Positions 61,908 to 64,000 of a DNA stretch of 64,000 nt are shown piece by piece; positions within the stretch are counted from its first letter, which is position 1; every line of letters begins with the position of its first letter. The position numbers and the translations under genes are program-made. This stretch comes from Alentia gelatinosa (lineage: Eukaryota; Annelida; Polychaeta; Phyllodocida; Polynoidae). Where the stretch lies: NCBI GenBank assembly GCA_950022655.1, contig OX465584.1, positions 26,571,469 through 26,635,468 on the forward strand. Direction: 5' to 3'. Under the pieces are notes generated by a model. It was not told the DNA's origin. It ran no database searches and worked only from the letters and a program-made list of their open reading frames with translations.

Positions 61908-62669
61908 GTATGTTAATGATTTTTATATAAGTCATATAATAAGGCTTCTGAGAACACCTTAGCTTTAGTCTATAGTAGATGCTATAGCCTGGACGACTTA
62001 ATCTTCGGTGGTCTTTGTTGTGTTTTGACAGTCAGTCACTACATTTGGCTCACATGGACCGCACATTCTTGCAAGAAATGTCATTTCGATGTTGAAATGT
62101 TGGTCGAAATGTGAATTTGGATACGACCCCTGGCCGTATTCGAAAAGAACACGAATCTCTACCAGCGTTTTTGATTACAGCAAATTCTTTGGCACATACA
62201 AGAAATCAGTATTATCTATATAAAACAGCAGTAGATCTAGCCTCTAGACTAACCCATGACCTAAAGAAGAGGGTCAACAGTGAGATGTATACTCCTGGAA
62301 ATGGAACAATAATAAACTAGGTGACTCGTTGGCTGCCTTGGAAACATGTACACACAGGTCATTTACACTATATACGGTCATTATTATAACGCAATTCTTA
62401 GATTTACATCCCGGCATTGTACGAGCCATTTTTATTTATCACGATCTGACAAGGCCTGACTTTATAAATATAGCACTGTATGAAGTTAGGTAAAATGTTC
62501 ACGCCCTCATCCCTGTTGTGGACAGGGCTGTTTACACTGGCTATATCATATGAAGATGAATTAAATGCTGTAACTTATGTGTTAAGAGTTACTTAAAGTA
62601 TAAGTAAATGTATATTTATCTTTTCTTGACTAGTTATTACTATGATATGTATCTAATACTAGGCTCAAG

Positions 62670-64000
62670 CATTTTTTTATTTTATTTATTTTTTTATTCA
62701 GGAACAGGTTCACTATATTTCTGTCGCGGTCTACCACCCTCCTCTTTATGTACACAGAATCATTATATTCAGCTACTCGCAGGTAGCACATATTGATCAC
62801 ATACATATAACAAGCAGATCATTAGCTGCGAATTTACAACATTCTGCGGTCTTGGAATGAGAAAAGTACAATTTCAAGAACATATATTACACAGTATTAT
62901 ACATAAAATGTGACAAAGTACAAATATAATTTCAAAACTCAAAGTAAAAGGTATTATGTGCAGTTTAGCACAGAGTTCAGCATACAAGTCTAGCATACTA
63001 ATACAAATCCCACACAACATAGGTGGTATGGGGAATTGGACGCCTTGAGCCTTTTACCGTTTGAGCCTCCTGTCAGTGCGAAAAGGTGGACGCCTTGAGA
63101 CTACCTCATTTTAGTTCCAATTAGCGGGTTAGGGTTAGAAAAGGGTTGGGTAAGGGTTAGGGTTGAGTATATATGGCTATAAACCAGTATAAATGCACTT
63201 TTCAAAGTTTTTACATGTAGAGGCTCAATGTCACCAAAACGGGGTAGGCTCATGTGTCCACAGGGTAGGCTCAAGGCTTCCACAGAAAGGCTCAAGGCGT
63301 CCAGCGCATTGCTCAGATAATCTCTTTTTGTCACATTACATGCTGTAAGGTATGGTTATGTAATTATGCAGCTCGAAGAAGCACTGATGTTATCAGGTTC
63401 TGTTTCATAATTCCTTATTAATCTTTTGAATGCATTTTTTGTTTCAGCTGTTTTAATATGTTCCACTAACTAATTCCATAGGACCATGCCCTGGTATTTT
63501 GGTGCTCTTTTCAGCATCTCAGTCCAAGGTCTGGGTAAAGTAAAAATAGACTTGTCTATGGACCTTGTGTTAGGCCTTACTTGTTGATTGGGAAGGTCCC
63601 TATTAAAGATACCATCCTTTGACGCAATTCTTCTCATATAAGTTGCCATCAATTCCCTTCTTCTACTATCTAGTTTGGGTATATTGGCCAATGTATGAAG
63701 ATCATTGACAGCATGCACCATGCCCCCCCCCCCCCCCCACCCCCATGCAAATCCTCAAGCCCCTGTTTTGGATGCATTGCAGCTTCTCTAACTGTTTCTT
63801 ACTAGAGCATGAATGTATGATATTAGCATAGTCCGACACAGATTTTGACCAATAGATATATCTTCCTATTTAGTTTCTTTTTTACCATATTGATATTATT
63901 ATCAAAGTTCAAGTGCCTGTCAATATGGACTCCTAGGTGTAAGTAACAATCTACAATAGCTAGCTTGTCCAGCCCTATATATAACTCTGGTAGTCCTGTC
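62670..64000 (-). mobile_element. LINE, 3' part, cut off by the window edge
   Basis: Minus-strand frames from about 64,000 down read KLAIVDCYLHLGVHID, DRHLNFDNNINMVKKKLNRK, KKQLEKLQCIQNRGLRICMG and RRRELMATYMRRI, then GMVLWN near 63470. These are the C-terminal half of a CR1/Jockey-type RT. A 16-nt poly-C at 63723-63738 interrupts the frame. About 62,670-63,400 may be its 3' UTR, with a repeated AGGCTCAAGGC word and a short telomere-like patch. Confidence 0.65.
63126..63165. repeat. Short TTAGGG-like patch
   Basis: Contains GGGTTAGGGTTAG then GGGTTGGG and GGGTTAGGGTTG. A similar GGTTAGGGTTAGGGTTAG lies at about 51588-51606. Both are short, degenerate and could be chance or repair-derived interstitial telomere sequence. 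Confidence 0.5.

Noticed and set aside
61783..62320. Two-exon gene joining 61783-61907 to the frame at 62181-62320
   Set aside because: Every available AG acceptor in the second frame needs a phase-1 donor, but the first exon ends in phase 2.
1..64000. CRISPR arrays, prokaryotic operons or viral genes
   Set aside because: No spaced direct repeats of the right size, no operon-like ORF packing and no viral protein motifs. The window is animal nuclear DNA.

Overview
This is animal nuclear DNA. Two multi-exon genes have canonical GT-AG introns, two more genes are intronless rhodopsin-family receptors, and the rest is AT-rich sequence crowded with degraded LINE reverse transcriptases, palindromic and inverted-repeat mobile elements, and long poly-G/poly-C runs. 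Nothing prokaryotic or viral was recognised. A marine invertebrate, perhaps a lophotrochozoan such as a mollusc or brachiopod, fits the style: tandem AAGGTC words, pogo-like MITEs and small clusters of intronless peptide-type GPCRs. The sequence alone does not fix the species.

Layout. (1) Positions 1-14,200 hold a tandem array of one receptor family on the minus strand. Two intact class A GPCR genes lie at about 1996-2991 and 10678-11676. A third copy of their upstream leader at about 500-1000 has no receptor attached. An L1/Tx1-like LINE tail lies upstream of the second receptor, and an isolated TATA/initiator promoter with a possible first exon sits near 6967-7094. (2) Positions 14,400-20,500 are repeat-rich: a 183-185 bp inverted pair flanking 2.9 kb, a 0.85 kb inverted-repeat element, a 53 bp-arm hairpin, an RT fragment and a 28-nt poly-G run. 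(3) Positions 20,573-40,573 hold a complete 13-exon long-chain acyl-CoA synthetase of the bubblegum family (ACSBG) on the minus strand. The exons join in phase into a 743-residue protein. Its introns carry two pogo-like MITEs and several hairpin elements. (4) Positions 40,600-50,750 contain no recognised coding gene; there are a LINE remnant, a nested palindrome, a two-copy direct repeat of about 370 bp, and a possible 5' UTR exon for ACSBG. (5) Positions 50,759-55,320 hold a complete four-exon BET1-like (GS15) Golgi SNARE on the plus strand, with a reverse-transcriptase fossil in intron 2. (6) Positions 55,800-64,000 hold LINE tails, a striking 1.05 kb nested palindrome with a short ORF in its loop, and a LINE running off the right edge.

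The genes have unrelated jobs (peptide sensing, fatty-acid activation, Golgi membrane fusion) and show no sign of working as a unit. The most useful observations are the exact exon models, the serine at the usual zero-layer glutamine of the SNARE, the tandem copies of a 5' splice site in the same gene, the receptor array with a leader-only copy, and several structured inverted-repeat elements.
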